Source of the DNA: an uncultured Christensenellaceae bacterium
GTDB taxonomy: Bacteria > Bacillota > Clostridia > Christensenellales > Borkfalkiaceae
Length of the DNA stretch: 37,747 nt
Direction: 5' to 3'
Assembly: GCA_910589015.1 (NCBI GenBank)
Contig: CAJUSA010000018.1
Location: 1 to 37,747 of the forward strand
Below, piece after piece: positions 15,314-25,500 of this stretch (the stretch's first letter is position 1; every line of letters begins with the position of its first letter). Below the pieces are notes generated by a model, which had not been told where the DNA came from, made no database searches, and was given only the letters and a program-made list of their open reading frames with translations. A program made the translations under genes and the position numbers.

Positions 15314-18300
15314 ATGAAGAAACTGAAGGTGGTTTTGTTCATTTTGTTCGCTACGGTTTTGGCGTCCGCTCTTGCCGCATGCAAAGGCAAGGACAGCAAG
15401 AAAGAGATCACCAGAATCAACGAAAGCAGACAAACGGTACTCAAACTTACTGACAGCGATACCAATGAGACCTTTAACACGAAACTCGCCGATTACGCGG
15501 TGAACGTCGTTTATAAGGGCTCGAACAGAAACGAGACGATCACGGGCGCCGAGTGCGAGGTCCTGTTCGGCGAAAACATCGTTTACGGCACGGTGGGCAA
15601 TTACAATATCGTGCTGAAACCGACGAAAAACAACCCGAGCGGCGTCTATACGCGCGTTCAGGTCGAAGTCGGCCACAACTGGGGCGCAAAAGACGAGGCG
15701 GGCGTGCAGTCCTGCTCGGTTTGTCATGCAACGCAGTCGGAAACGACGCTCGAAAAATCCGAAACGCTCACGTTCGGCGATTTCCATAAGAACGACAAAG
15801 TGCTTGTCGGCGGCGATATCGTCAAACCGTTCGGTTCGGTCAACGTAGAAGGCAGAGGACCCGTTGAGGTTTCTTCCTTCACGGTAGGCAGACTGACGAA
15901 GGGTTCTTCGATCACGGTGAAGGGCCGTGCGAAGGCGCTGAGCGACGCCAAAGCCTATTATTTCCCCATCATCGGCGTTGCCGATACTTCGCTGGGGCAG
16001 TATAACGACGCGGGTCTTTATCAGGGCACGTCGATTTTCGTGCGTAACGAAGGCTGGGTTCTTCTCAACGGCGTGGGCGATCAGCGCATGCTTGCATCGC
16101 TTGCGGGCGGCATCAGCGAGAGCTATAACTACGGCTCGCTTTATTCCGACACGGGCGATGAGATCAAAAACCGCCCCGAAGGATATAACGATTGGAAAGA
16201 AAACGCCGCTTACGCTTCTTATCCTCTTCTCAAAGAAAGCATTCCTTTTGCGGCGTCCGATTATAAGGACTGGGCGGTGTATACCGAAGGAACGATCCGC
16301 CGCACCACGCATTATTATGATGAAAGCGAAGGCGCAACGGGGCTCGGGGTGGAACTCACCTGGATGTACCGTTACGACGGCATCATGGAACTGACGATCG
16401 CCAACCCCGAACTTTCTTCTTCGCTCGTGGCGCGTTTCCGCGTACCCGATAACGAACAGGGTTACTACGATACGCTCATTCACGGCGATTATATGGAATA
16501 TACCATCGAGGGTGCGTCGTATATCACGCCCAAGACGCTTACGAAGATCAGCGCGACGGCGAAAACCGACGCCAAGTATCTTGCGAACACCAAGCTCGAT
16601 TATACCGATATCACCGTCAGAGCGCAGTATCAGCAGACGGGCGAAACCGAAGAAACGGCAACCGGTTTCGAAGTTTACGGCTTTGTTCCTTCCGCAAACG
16701 GCACGGATGCGATCGGTGAAACGAAAGGCACGTTCTACGACCTCGACGTATACTCCTTGCAGACCAACATGACGCACTTCAAAGTGGTGCTCACGGTCGG
16801 CCCTTATTCGCAGGAAACGGTTATCGCGAAGGAAGACTTCGTTACGATCGTGCCCAACGCGGTGAACGACGTCACGTCGTACCCCGTTGCGAAGGATACG
16901 GTGCTCTTCGACGGTTCTTCGGTCACGGGCTACACGCTTACGCTCGGCGAGGGCGACACCGTCAATCTTGCGATCAACGGCGTTGCGGGTACGCTCAACG
17001 GCAAGCTCGAGGGCGAAACGGCAACCAAATATATCGCAATGCGCTTGCACGCGAACGAACTCGGCGGCAAGTTCAATCAAACGGGCGCGACGGGCGTCGC
17101 ATATATCAACGTGCCCGAAGGCGGCGCGTATGCCGATATCGTCATTGCGATCGGCGCAAACAAAACTTACACGATCAAGGGATTGCAGGAACAGGATATC
17201 GTCATCGATTTGACCGCCGTGCAGGGCATCAAAGCCGATTCTGCGGTAAAGGCGGATAACCTCTTCCTCAACGACGCGGGCGAAATCGTGCTCACCTACA
17301 CTTTTGCGGCGGGCACGGTGACGAGAAACACCGTTATCGCAGTCACGGCGCCGACGGGCGCGGGCCGTCTGTATGTGGAAAAAGACAGAAAAGTGCTCGG
17401 TCTGACGGTGAAGACGGTTTCCGACGGCACGAACGAACTCGATAAAACCTTCACGGGCTGGGCCGATCTTACCAAGCTTGTCGTCACCCTGACGAAAGAG
17501 GCGACGGCACTCGCCACCAACGGCAACTATGCAAGTTTCGGCTACACGCTCGATCTCACCGAGGGCAGCGAAATTCTCGCGCACGACGTCGTTAAACTCG
17601 CCCGTTCGTTCTCGAACGCGGAGGGCGCAAGCGGAATCGTGCTGGGCGAGGACGGCAAGACTTATGCCGAAGTCAGCGGCGACAAACTGTTGATTGCGCG
17701 CATTGTCAGCGAGAACGGCAATCTGACGACGGCGGGCGTCACGGTGAGAGGGCTTACCCTCAACTTCAACGCAGGCAAGAAAGAGGCGGTTACGCTTCTC
17801 AACCTCAACGGCAGCTATATCGACTACTCGGGCGAATTCATCCTTGCGGACGGCGCGCTCAGCGAAGACGGCATTGTCACGCCGTACCTCTTTGTGGACG
17901 GCACGGTGGATAACGCTCTCGATTACGATTACGTCGCCTTGGCGATCTACGAGATCGATCTGAGCAAGATCTCTTCCGACGCAGTGAAATATTTCGACGT
18001 CGTGGGCGAAAGCGGCAATTACTACAAGATCGAGAACGGCGCGCTTTCGACGATTTCTTACGACGCATCGGCGTTCGAAGACGAAATCATTTCCGAAAGC
18101 ACGGGCAACTGCTACGACGGCGCGCTCGTGGCGAAGGGCGTCAAAGAGGGCGACAACGTTGTGTTCTATGCCGGCGCGCGCTATGTCGGCGGCGAGCATA
18201 AAGACGACAACAACGACCACAAGTGCGACCTTTGCGGCGCTACCATGACCGAAGGAAAAGCGCCCACGGGCTGGTATGCGGGCGACTATGTGGTTAACAA

Positions 18301-21300
18301 TCTCAAGGACGGCGAATTCATCGAATTCACGGGCACTTACAGCGATAAGTCGGGCGAAAACGGCGGCGACGCGGCGAAGATGAACGCGTTCAGCATCGTC
18401 GTGGAAGATACGGGCGTGGCGCAGTACGTCATGAACGGCGACGGCTACTTTGAAAGAAGAGCATGGTCGTGGGGCGAAGCGACTTACCCGACTTCCGACG
18501 CGAAGAACGACGATCTTGGCGTCGACTACGCAGTCGATAACGCAGGGAAGATGGTCGAAGGCATGACCAACAGCCTCATCACGAACGAACACCCTTACAA
18601 CACGATCAACGGCTGGAAGAACGGCAACGGCATTGCAGTAGACGAGAGCAACTTCAATACCCTCAAATCGGGCGGCACCTACCGTTATACCCTGTCGTAT
18701 CAGGACGGCGTGATCACGGCGCGTTTCCGCCTTTGGGAACAGGGCGTGAACACCGTGAGCGGCATTCCCGCATACGACTTCACCTACACCATGCTCATCA
18801 AGCTCGGTTCGGACGATAAGATCATCTTCAACGGCTGTCCCAACGTAACTTACAGCAATTCCACGCTTACCGTGGTGCGCGGCGAAATCGTTGCAAGCGT
18901 GCTTTCCGACGTGACAGCGGACGCCGTTACCGAGGACGGCAAGACTTACGCGACGAACGGACTCCGCGCGGCGGTGAACGGTGCGGAAGTGACCTTCAAC
19001 GGCATGGCGACCAAGGACGCGGCGTTTACGGGATACACCCATTACGTTGCGGCAACGCTCAAATTCTCGCAACCGCTCGTCGATACGACGAAAGTCGCGC
19101 TCAACGGCAACGACAACGCCATCGTCAAGCTGGCGGCGGATAAACAGTCGCTCGGCATTGTCATTCCGCTCAACGTCGATTCCGAAAAAATCTACACGAT
19201 CACGTTTGCAAACCTCGAAGGCAGCACGGCGCAGGGCACGGTCACGCTCGACCTTTCCGACATTGCGATCAGCGATCTGTCGGCGGAAATTACCAACAAT
19301 ACGCTCAACCTTTCGGGCGGTTCGTTCACGATCACCGTATCGGGCGGCTCGCTCGCGGCGGACGACAAGATCGTCATCGGCGACGCGGAATGCGCGATCG
19401 GCGACATCGAAGAGGGTGTGAAGTTCGGCACGCTCGAAGTGTCGAGGATCGGCAACAACAGCTATACCTTCAAACAGAACGCGCTCGACTTCACGAAGAG
19501 CATCGAATCGTACGACGTGCGCATCACGACGGCGGCGGGCGACTTGCTCGTCACCAAGACGGCGGAAATCGCCTGCACGGTTACGGGCGGCGCGACGCTC
19601 ATCGACGAAGATACGCTCGTCCTTGCCGAAGGCAGCCGCCTGACGCTCGTCTTCACGAAGGGCGTTGCGGATAAGGAAGTGCACCTCAACGCGAACATGG
19701 GCGGCGCGAAAGAGTCGCTTAACGCCGATCTGCTGCGCGATTACGACCTTTCGTTCACGGTGAAAAACGGCAGAGTCAGCCTGAAAGACGGCGCGAACCT
19801 GCTTGCGAAAAACACGACGGCGGTCTACTCGTCGCTCGGTGCGGTCGCCCTTACAATCGATCTCAGCGATTTGGGCATCGTCAAGGGCGAATCGGCGGAA
19901 CCCGCTTACGCGTTCGAACTTGAAATCGGCGAAACCGTATCGGCTTATTCGGTCAATGCGGCAAGAAATCTGACAAAACTCACGCTCGGCGAAGAAGAAC
20001 TGCAAACCATCGTTGCGGCGTCCTGCACGGTCGACGGCGTTCAGGCGAAAGCGCTTATGAACGGCAACGAAGTCGTGCTCTGGTACGGAATCGTATTCGT
20101 CAAGGGCGAACATTCCTTCCCCGCAGAGGGCGGTCTGTGCTCGGTCTGCGAAGAAGTAACGGGCTGGAAAGTGGACAATGTCAAAGTTGGTACTGCCGAT
20201 AATAAGGGTGATAATTTGCTCGAGCACGGAAGCGAAAAGGCTTACTATCCTACGACAACGGAAAAATACAGTGTGATTTTACCCGGGCAAACGATTACGT
20301 TCAGCGGTATTTTGACTGCAAGTCCTGTGGACGGGTATGCAAACATGAACGGTGTATCCGCTCTGTTTGCCAAAGCGGAAGACGCAAGCCCGATTTATTT
20401 CAGAACCGATAATTTTATCAACGGCATGGGTTCGCCCGAATCGCAAACCGACGATGCGGCTCGCGGCTTTAAGGTGGCGAAGTCGATTACCTTGAACGGT
20501 AAGCCGAGCGAATCGTGGGGACAAATGCTTGCTATTCGCACGCACAGCCAGGCGGAAATTGTTTTCTCTTGGGTTAAGGGCGCTGAAGGTGATGCGGCTA
20601 CGGCAGATAAAATTGTTATCACCATGACTTTTAACGGTATTGATTCGCAAGGCGTGCAGGTATCCACTTATACGATTACGCCGGCAAACGGAAATCGTTT
20701 TGCGGATACGAAATATGCGTTCGGTTTAACGCCTGTGCGCGGCTCGTTCACGGGCACGATCACGGCGACGGCGAGCAAAGACGTCGTTGCGGCGGAAGAT
20801 TGCAACCCCGTTAAACACACGCACGTTTACGCACCCGAAACCGACCGCTGCGAATGCGGCGAGCTCAATCCCGCGCACGTTCATGTATACGAAAACGGCG
20901 TTTGTAAGTGCGGTGCGCTTGATCCTCAGCATGCACACGAATATGAAAATGGGATTTGCAAACTTTGCAGAATGGTTTGCGATCACAAAAATCAGACGGG
21001 TGAAAATTGCGCACTGTGCGGTGCAAAACTTGTAACAGGCGAATCGCACGATAACGTCGGCGCGAGCGGCATCGGTTGGGCTTACGATGTGCCCGGCACG
21101 TTGACGAAAGGGAAATCGATCATCGTTTACGGTACGCATACGGGCGATGTTTCTGAAGCATGGTTCTCGCTTATCTGGGAATGCAAGGAAGGTTATACGG
21201 GGCGCTCGGACGCTTACGGTTGGTCGTTCGGCGATGCGAAACTCGGCAATGCTCCTGTAATCAAGCCTACCATGATTGGGAACGAAGGTTTGGAAGTTGC

Positions 21301-21577
21301 AAATGATTGGGCGATTTTCAAAGAAATCGCACGGAAAGACAACGCTTGGAGATTGGAATTTACGTGGACGCAAGAGGGTAAACTGAACATTCTGCTGTCT
21401 TATTCGAGCTTGGCGGGCGAATACGCAGGTTACACTTATAACTGTTTATATTCGTTCGATATTGCGGCAACGACGCAAACGGATTGGACGTTCCATATCG
21501 GTGGCGAGAAATCCTCGAATATTACTATCACGGCAATCACTGCACCCGCAAATGATAATTCCAACCCTGCGGAATAA
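15314..21577 (+). CDS. Giant modular surface lipoprotein with CxxC-headed repeat modules
   Basis: A 2087-residue exported lipoprotein. Residues 1-22 are a lipoprotein signal peptide with lipobox LAAC, and Cys23 is the lipidation site. The rest is beta-rich and built of repeats. Four related modules of about 230-260 residues each follow a small cysteine pair: C134/C137, C971/C974, C1609/C1612 and C1899/C1902. Each starts with a pattern such as LTKGSSITVKG or LKDGEFIEFTG and resembles a carbohydrate-binding beta sandwich. Residues 1840-1905 hold a run of H-x-Y...C-x-CG units. The long middle parts (about 400-960 and 1200-1600) look like Ig-like beta domains. No enzyme motif and no sortase signal were seen. 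Glycan binding is a guess. It has its own promoter and terminator, so it is monocistronic. Confidence 0.8.
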   Translation: MKKLKVVLFILFATVLASALAACKGKDSKKEITRINESRQTVLKLTDSDTNETFNTKLADYAVNVVYKGSNRNETITGAECEVLFGENIVYGTVGNYNIVLKPTKNNPSGVYTRVQVEVGHNWGAKDEAGVQSCSVCHATQSETTLEKSETLTFGDFHKNDKVLVGGDIVKPFGSVNVEGRGPVEVSSFTVGRLTKGSSITVKGRAKALSDAKAYYFPIIGVADTSLGQYNDAGLYQGTSIFVRNEGWVLLNGVGDQRMLASLAGGISESYNYGSLYSDTGDEIKNRPEGYNDWKENAAYASYPLLKESIPFAASDYKDWAVYTEGTIRRTTHYYDESEGATGLGVELTWMYRYDGIMELTIANPELSSSLVARFRVPDNEQGYYDTLIHGDYMEYTIEGASYITPKTLTKISATAKTDAKYLANTKLDYTDITVRAQYQQTGETEETATGFEVYGFVPSANGTDAIGETKGTFYDLDVYSLQTNMTHFKVVLTVGPYSQETVIAKEDFVTIVPNAVNDVTSYPVAKDTVLFDGSSVTGYTLTLGEGDTVNLAINGVAGTLNGKLEGETATKYIAMRLHANELGGKFNQTGATGVAYINVPEGGAYADIVIAIGANKTYTIKGLQEQDIVIDLTAVQGIKADSAVKADNLFLNDAGEIVLTYTFAAGTVTRNTVIAVTAPTGAGRLYVEKDRKVLGLTVKTVSDGTNELDKTFTGWADLTKLVVTLTKEATALATNGNYASFGYTLDLTEGSEILAHDVVKLARSFSNAEGASGIVLGEDGKTYAEVSGDKLLIARIVSENGNLTTAGVTVRGLTLNFNAGKKEAVTLLNLNGSYIDYSGEFILADGALSEDGIVTPYLFVDGTVDNALDYDYVALAIYEIDLSKISSDAVKYFDVVGESGNYYKIENGALSTISYDASAFEDEIISESTGNCYDGALVAKGVKEGDNVVFYAGARYVGGEHKDDNNDHKCDLCGATMTEGKAPTGWYAGDYVVNNLKDGEFIEFTGTYSDKSGENGGDAAKMNAFSIVVEDTGVAQYVMNGDGYFERRAWSWGEATYPTSDAKNDDLGVDYAVDNAGKMVEGMTNSLITNEHPYNTINGWKNGNGIAVDESNFNTLKSGGTYRYTLSYQDGVITARFRLWEQGVNTVSGIPAYDFTYTMLIKLGSDDKIIFNGCPNVTYSNSTLTVVRGEIVASVLSDVTADAVTEDGKTYATNGLRAAVNGAEVTFNGMATKDAAFTGYTHYVAATLKFSQPLVDTTKVALNGNDNAIVKLAADKQSLGIVIPLNVDSEKIYTITFANLEGSTAQGTVTLDLSDIAISDLSAEITNNTLNLSGGSFTITVSGGSLAADDKIVIGDAECAIGDIEEGVKFGTLEVSRIGNNSYTFKQNALDFTKSIESYDVRITTAAGDLLVTKTAEIACTVTGGATLIDEDTLVLAEGSRLTLVFTKGVADKEVHLNANMGGAKESLNADLLRDYDLSFTVKNGRVSLKDGANLLAKNTTAVYSSLGAVALTIDLSDLGIVKGESAEPAYAFELEIGETVSAYSVNAARNLTKLTLGEEELQTIVAASCTVDGVQAKALMNGNEVVLWYGIVFVKGEHSFPAEGGLCSVCEEVTGWKVDNVKVGTADNKGDNLLEHGSEKAYYPTTTEKYSVILPGQTITFSGILTASPVDGYANMNGVSALFAKAEDASPIYFRTDNFINGMGSPESQTDDAARGFKVAKSITLNGKPSESWGQMLAIRTHSQAEIVFSWVKGAEGDAATADKIVITMTFNGIDSQGVQVSTYTITPANGNRFADTKYAFGLTPVRGSFTGTITATASKDVVAAEDCNPVKHTHVYAPETDRCECGELNPAHVHVYENGVCKCGALDPQHAHEYENGICKLCRMVCDHKNQTGENCALCGAKLVTGESHDNVGASGIGWAYDVPGTLTKGKSIIVYGTHTGDVSEAWFSLIWECKEGYTGRSDAYGWSFGDAKLGNAPVIKPTMIGNEGLEVANDWAIFKEIARKDNAWRLEFTWTQEGKLNILLSYSSLAGEYAGYTYNCLYSFDIAATTQTDWTFHIGGEKSSNITITAITAPANDNSNPAE

Positions 21578-21634
21578 GGTTATCATAACGGCATAAACGG
21601 CTGAACTGCCGCGAAAGCAAAACAAAAGAAAAGG

Positions 21635-21663
21635 AACCCCCGACGGTTTTGCGTCGGGGGTTT
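21635..21663 (+). terminator. Terminator after the large lipoprotein gene
   Basis: An 11-bp perfect stem, AACCCCCGACG with CGTCGGGGGTT, around a GTTTTG loop. The T-tract is short (TTTGCC). Confidence 0.85.
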
Positions 21664-21691
21664 GCCTTTCAGAATGGGCGACAGAGGAATA

Positions 21692-21780
21692 GACCCTTCG
21701 ACTACGCTCAGGGTGACAAAGGGGCGCGGGTGACAAGTGCGCGGTGACAAAGGGGCGTGTGTGACAGAGGGGTGCGGGCA
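21692..21780. repeat. REP-like palindrome (GGGTC subtype) with tandem tail
   Basis: GACCCTTCGA, CTACGCTC, AGGGTGAC at 21692-21717 is a minus-strand copy of the window-wide palindrome, with CCCT/AGGG arms. It is followed by four degenerate 15-18 bp units built on GGTGACAAAGGGGCG up to about 21780. Confidence 0.8.
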
Positions 21781-21795
21781 ATCGGGCTGTCACGT

Positions 21796-21824
21796 TTGCC
21801 ATGCCTTTGCGCATAGGATAAAAT
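21796..21824 (+). promoter_or_regulatory. Promoter of the cysteine-rich gene (sigma-A or sigma-K-like)
   Basis: TTGCCA (21796-21801), 17 bp, TAAAAT (21819-21824) gives a vegetative-type promoter. The overlapping CATAGGATA at 21812-21820 equally fits the late-sporulation sigma-K -10 pattern CATA-N3-TA, with an AC dinucleotide about 18 bp upstream. The sequence alone does not decide between them. Confidence 0.55.
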
Positions 21825-21862
21825 ACGGTGAAAACCGTAATTTTACTTCCGAGGTTTTAACT

Positions 21863-22249
21863 ATGTGCAATCAATGTAACTCCTGTCATTCGTGCCATTC
21901 CTGTTCTTGCTGCAACGCCTGCACGGCGGTAGCGAACGCGCTTAACAACCTGTTTGCAACGTCTTCGCGCAGCGGCTGCGGATGCGGGTGCAACAACAAC
22001 TGCAACTGCGGTTGCAATTGCCGCCGTTGCCGGGGCTGCAACGGCTCGGGCGAAGGGCGTACGGGTAACGGCGGATGCGGTTGCAACAGCTGCAACAGCT
22101 GCAACAGCTGCAACTGCGGTTGCGCCTCTACGGTGGATTTCAGCTCGTGTACGAACTGCGGCGTTTACGACTGGTATTACGCCAACCAGTATGCCCTGAT
22201 CGAGCGCAGCGGCAACCGTTGCGGTTGCAATTGCGGCTGCAACAACTGA
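21863..22249 (+). CDS. Extremely cysteine-rich small protein
   Basis: I do not recognise a family. The 128-residue protein has 30 cysteines (23%) and is rich in Asn, Gly and Ser. It opens with CNQCNSCHSCHSC, has blocks of GCGCGC and NCNCGCNC, then four CNS/CNC units from a 9-bp tandem repeat (AACAGCTGC, about 22085-22115), and ends GCNCGCNN. Two non-cysteine islands occur: TAVANALNNLFATSS (about 21-35) and GVYDWYYANQYALIE (about 100-114). There is no signal peptide. GAGG eight bases before the ATG is the ribosome-binding site; reading frames extending upstream lack one. Possible roles are a cross-linked spore-coat protein or a metal-binding protein. The sigma-K-like promoter favours the coat idea, but this is inference. 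Confidence 0.75.
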   Translation: MCNQCNSCHSCHSCSCCNACTAVANALNNLFATSSRSGCGCGCNNNCNCGCNCRRCRGCNGSGEGRTGNGGCGCNSCNSCNSCNCGCASTVDFSSCTNCGVYDWYYANQYALIERSGNRCGCNCGCNN

Positions 22250-22299
22250 GCGGAATTCCGCACAGTCGGCAGTCACGCGCAAGTGTTTTTTTGATACGG

Positions 22300-22327
22300 A
22301 ACTCCCGTTTCGGCGGGAGTTTTTTTG
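22300..22327 (+). terminator. Terminator after the cysteine-rich gene
   Basis: ACTCCCG (22301-22307) pairs with CGGGAGT (22314-22320) around a TTTCGG loop, followed by seven T residues. Confidence 0.9.
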
Positions 22328-22403
22328 TTGCAAATATAAGTTTTTCTTATAAGGGGGTTAAGAAATTGTTATAACCGATCCAATTTTTCCCGTTGTTTAT
22401 CGC

Positions 22404-22432
22404 TTGACGGCATAATATCTATGTTGTATAAT
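22404..22432 (+). promoter_or_regulatory. Promoter of the InlB-repeat lipoprotein gene
   Basis: TTGACG (22404-22409), a 17-bp spacer and TATAAT (22427-22432). The start site should lie near 22439. Confidence 0.85.
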
Positions 22433-22447
22433 AAATTATATTTATAT

Positions 22448-22542
22448 CGTTAGCGTGGAACGCTCGCCTTTTGAACAATGCGTGACGGGGATATCCCCTT
22501 CCGTGCGTCTGAAACGCACGGAAACAGCTAACGGGAAGGAGT
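22448..22542 (+). ncRNA. Folded 5' leader RNA of the InlB-repeat lipoprotein gene
   Basis: Sequence complementarity suggests a closed multi-helix leader. P1 is CGTTAGC (22448-22454) with GCTAACG (22527-22533). Inside it are a GGGG-ATAT-CCCC hairpin (22487-22498) and a perfect 10-bp hairpin, TTCCGTGCGT-CTGAA-ACGCACGGAA (22499-22523). A small AGCGT-GGA-ACGCT hairpin (22452-22464) competes with P1. The Shine-Dalgarno GGAAGGAG (22535-22542) begins right after P1. The shape recalls translation-controlling riboswitches, but I match it to no known class. Confidence 0.5.
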
Positions 22543-22547
22543 GAAGT

Positions 22548-25500
22548 ATGAAAAGAACAAGATTGTTGCTTGCAACTCTCGTAACGGCAGTGTGCGTGCT
22601 GTTCGGGTTCGCCGCCGCGGCGTGCGGAAAAACTGCGCCCGAAACCTATTCCGTTACGTTCAACGTGCAGGGACACGGCGAGGCGCCTGCGGCGATTACT
22701 GATATCAAAGAGGGTTCGAAAATCGAAAAACCGAACGATCCCGTTGACGAGGACTATATTTTCGGCGGTTGGTTTAAGGATTCCGCGTGTGAATACGAAT
22801 GGAAGTTCGACGTCGATACGGTCACCTCTACGCGCGTGCTTTACGCGAAGTGGACGACGAAAACGTATACCGTTACGTTCGATTTGCAGGGGCACGGCGA
22901 GGCGGTTTCTGCGCAGGTTGTCGAAAAGGGCGCAACCGTGACGCAGCCCGACGCGCCCGAAGAAAGCGGCTATCAGTTCGCGGGCTGGTATAAGGAATCG
23001 GCTTGCACAAACGTGTGGGATTTCGAAAACGATACGGTTTCGGGCGATAACACGCTTTATGCAAAATGGAAAGAGGTTTATAATGTAGCATACGGTTCGT
23101 CCGCGAAGTTCCGCGTCGACGAAAAGAATTATTTCGAGGTAGCTGCTACGGGTACATATCGTTTCAGCTTTGTAAACGACGAGGCGGATACCGAGAGTTT
23201 TAAGTTGGACGGTCAAACCGAACAGCAGATTTCCAGCAGCGGCGAAAAGGCGAAATATTTCCTTGAAAAAGGCCGTCATACGATCGACACGCTCGATGCG
23301 GCGTTCAATGTAACGGTAAGTCTTGTAGAAGTCGAATTGCCTTTCACGAAGTTGAACACTTATTGCGGCGAAACGTATGAATTAAAGGTCACTCATCTGG
23401 GATATGACTTCACCACCGAAGCCAAAACCAACATTGTTATGGTTCGGTTCGGTTTGGTCGGCTCGTCAAGAACGATGTCGGTGGATAACTTCGACGGCGA
23501 ATTTTATTATATCAGCGGCGTGAATATGTATGTAAAACTCGCTATTTCCGGCAGCGAATCCGACGACAGCATTGCCATTGATATATTTGTGGGGGATATG
23601 GACAACGAGGGCAACGTCATCTATCCCGCTCAGCCGACGGATACCTTGACGAGAGCGAAAAACGCGACGGAAATCGTGAAAGAATTGCAGGTGAGCGCCG
23701 CAGGCGCGACGAATACCGCTACGCTCGAAGAGCACTTTACTTATGTGTATTTCGACGTTTCGAAATACATGGGGCAGTGGTTGCAATTTTCGGGATTTGA
23801 AAGCGGAACGCAGTTCTATTGGGTGAAACTTGAGGGAGACAGAACGGGCGAAAGAGCCGAACAAATCTTCATCGAGGCAGATACCCCGATTAAATTAGAA
23901 AAAGCGGATTATACTTGCATTGCGGTTTGTCCCGCAACCCAAAAAGATACCGTTACGTTTACGGTGAAAACGAGCGAGGCGCCAAAGGGGATAACGGCAG
24001 ATAACCCGATTATAATGACGGGAACGAGCCAAACGCTGCGCGATGTCAATGCTTCGTACATGGCGCCCGTCGATTATTATATTCAGTTTAACGCAGAAAC
24101 GGCGGGATTCTACAACATTACGCTTAGTTCCAAAACGGACAGCTCGACGACCGTTTCTTATACCACGTATTTTGAAGTAAACGGCGAAAAGTACGGTTAT
24201 TATAATATGAACTGGTACGGCGGTTTAAGCAGCAGTGCGCCCACGGCGAAAGTTACGTTAAACACGACGAACAGTATCATGGTGAAGCTTACGAGCAGTT
24301 CCGCAACCTACACGCTTTCGATCGAAAAAGAACCCGAAAAGGTGCACGGCACGCTTGTAACGGGCGTGTTCAGAGGAACGGACGATTCCGACGTGACGCA
24401 TATGTTAGACGTCAACGTCGATACGAAGTCGGTAACGTATACGAGAATCTTCAACGGAAACAATCAGCAGATCGGTACGGGTACTTACACCGAACAGAAC
24501 GGCGAGTATGCGTTTATTGCAGACACAAAAGAATACACGTTTGAAGTAAACGAAGACGGTTCGTTGGTATTCGATACGAACGGAAACGGCAATGTTACGC
24601 TTTGCTTGTTCGATTCGTCGAAAGAAGCGAATTTGGCGGGCAGATATACGACGGAAATGGTCGACGGCGATCCGGAAACCGATAGCCCGGAAGATATTAC
24701 CCGATACAATGTTTACCTTATTATTTCCGGTACGCCCGATACGGGCTTTACTGCCGATTACTATTGCAGCGAATGGGACATGAGCGAAGAAAACCGCCCG
24801 ATCGGTTATAAGGACGGACAATATTACTTCAATTATTGGCTTTACAATGCAGAAACGGCGTATATCACAATCGATTCGGAGAATAAATTGACGATCAGCG
24901 GATTTAATCCTACGGCGGGCAGAACGGATTGGGCGGAGTTTACGAAAACGGACGAATATCCTCTTGCGCTTGCATCGGAAACGTATGTATATAACGACGG
25001 CACGACTAAATACACGGCTGCGATTGAATTTTACTACGGCGTTTACACCGTCAGCTTTAACGGCGGAGCTGCGGCAGTCTTGTCGTATGAAAACGGCAAA
25101 TTCGTAGCAACCGTATCGGTTGGTGGGAACGCGGTTACGCTTTCGATCACCAAGAAAACCGATACCGTGATTTTGGTGGAAGGATTTAACGGTGCAGACA
25201 GTTCGGCGGATTTCGAGGTGAAAGAGAACGGCGGCAATCAAGGCGAAACCACAGGTTTGAGCGAAGGCACATACAAGAACGGCAACTGGACGCTTGTGAT
25301 TACGAAGAACGGTGATGCTTATACGGGCACATATCGGGATTCTTCGAGCATGCTGACTCCTGCCGAGATCACGCTTGTCGTGGCGGACGGGGGGGGGTAT
25401 ACCTTCACTTGGCATGATAGTACCGGTTATGAATTTACTTCCACGATAACCGTATTGTCGAAAGGAAAAGTTATGATCGGCAATTATAACGGATGTGATG

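Noticed and set aside
15281..20227. A 1648-codon open frame antisense to the large lipoprotein gene
   Set aside because: It is rich in Arg, Phe, Val and His with no domain, has no promoter or ribosome-binding site, and is explained by the codon bias of the sense gene, which has a signal peptide, lipobox, promoter and terminator.
22083..22115. CNS codon repeats considered as a RiPP precursor core
   Set aside because: No modification enzyme, leader peptide pattern or exporter is nearby.
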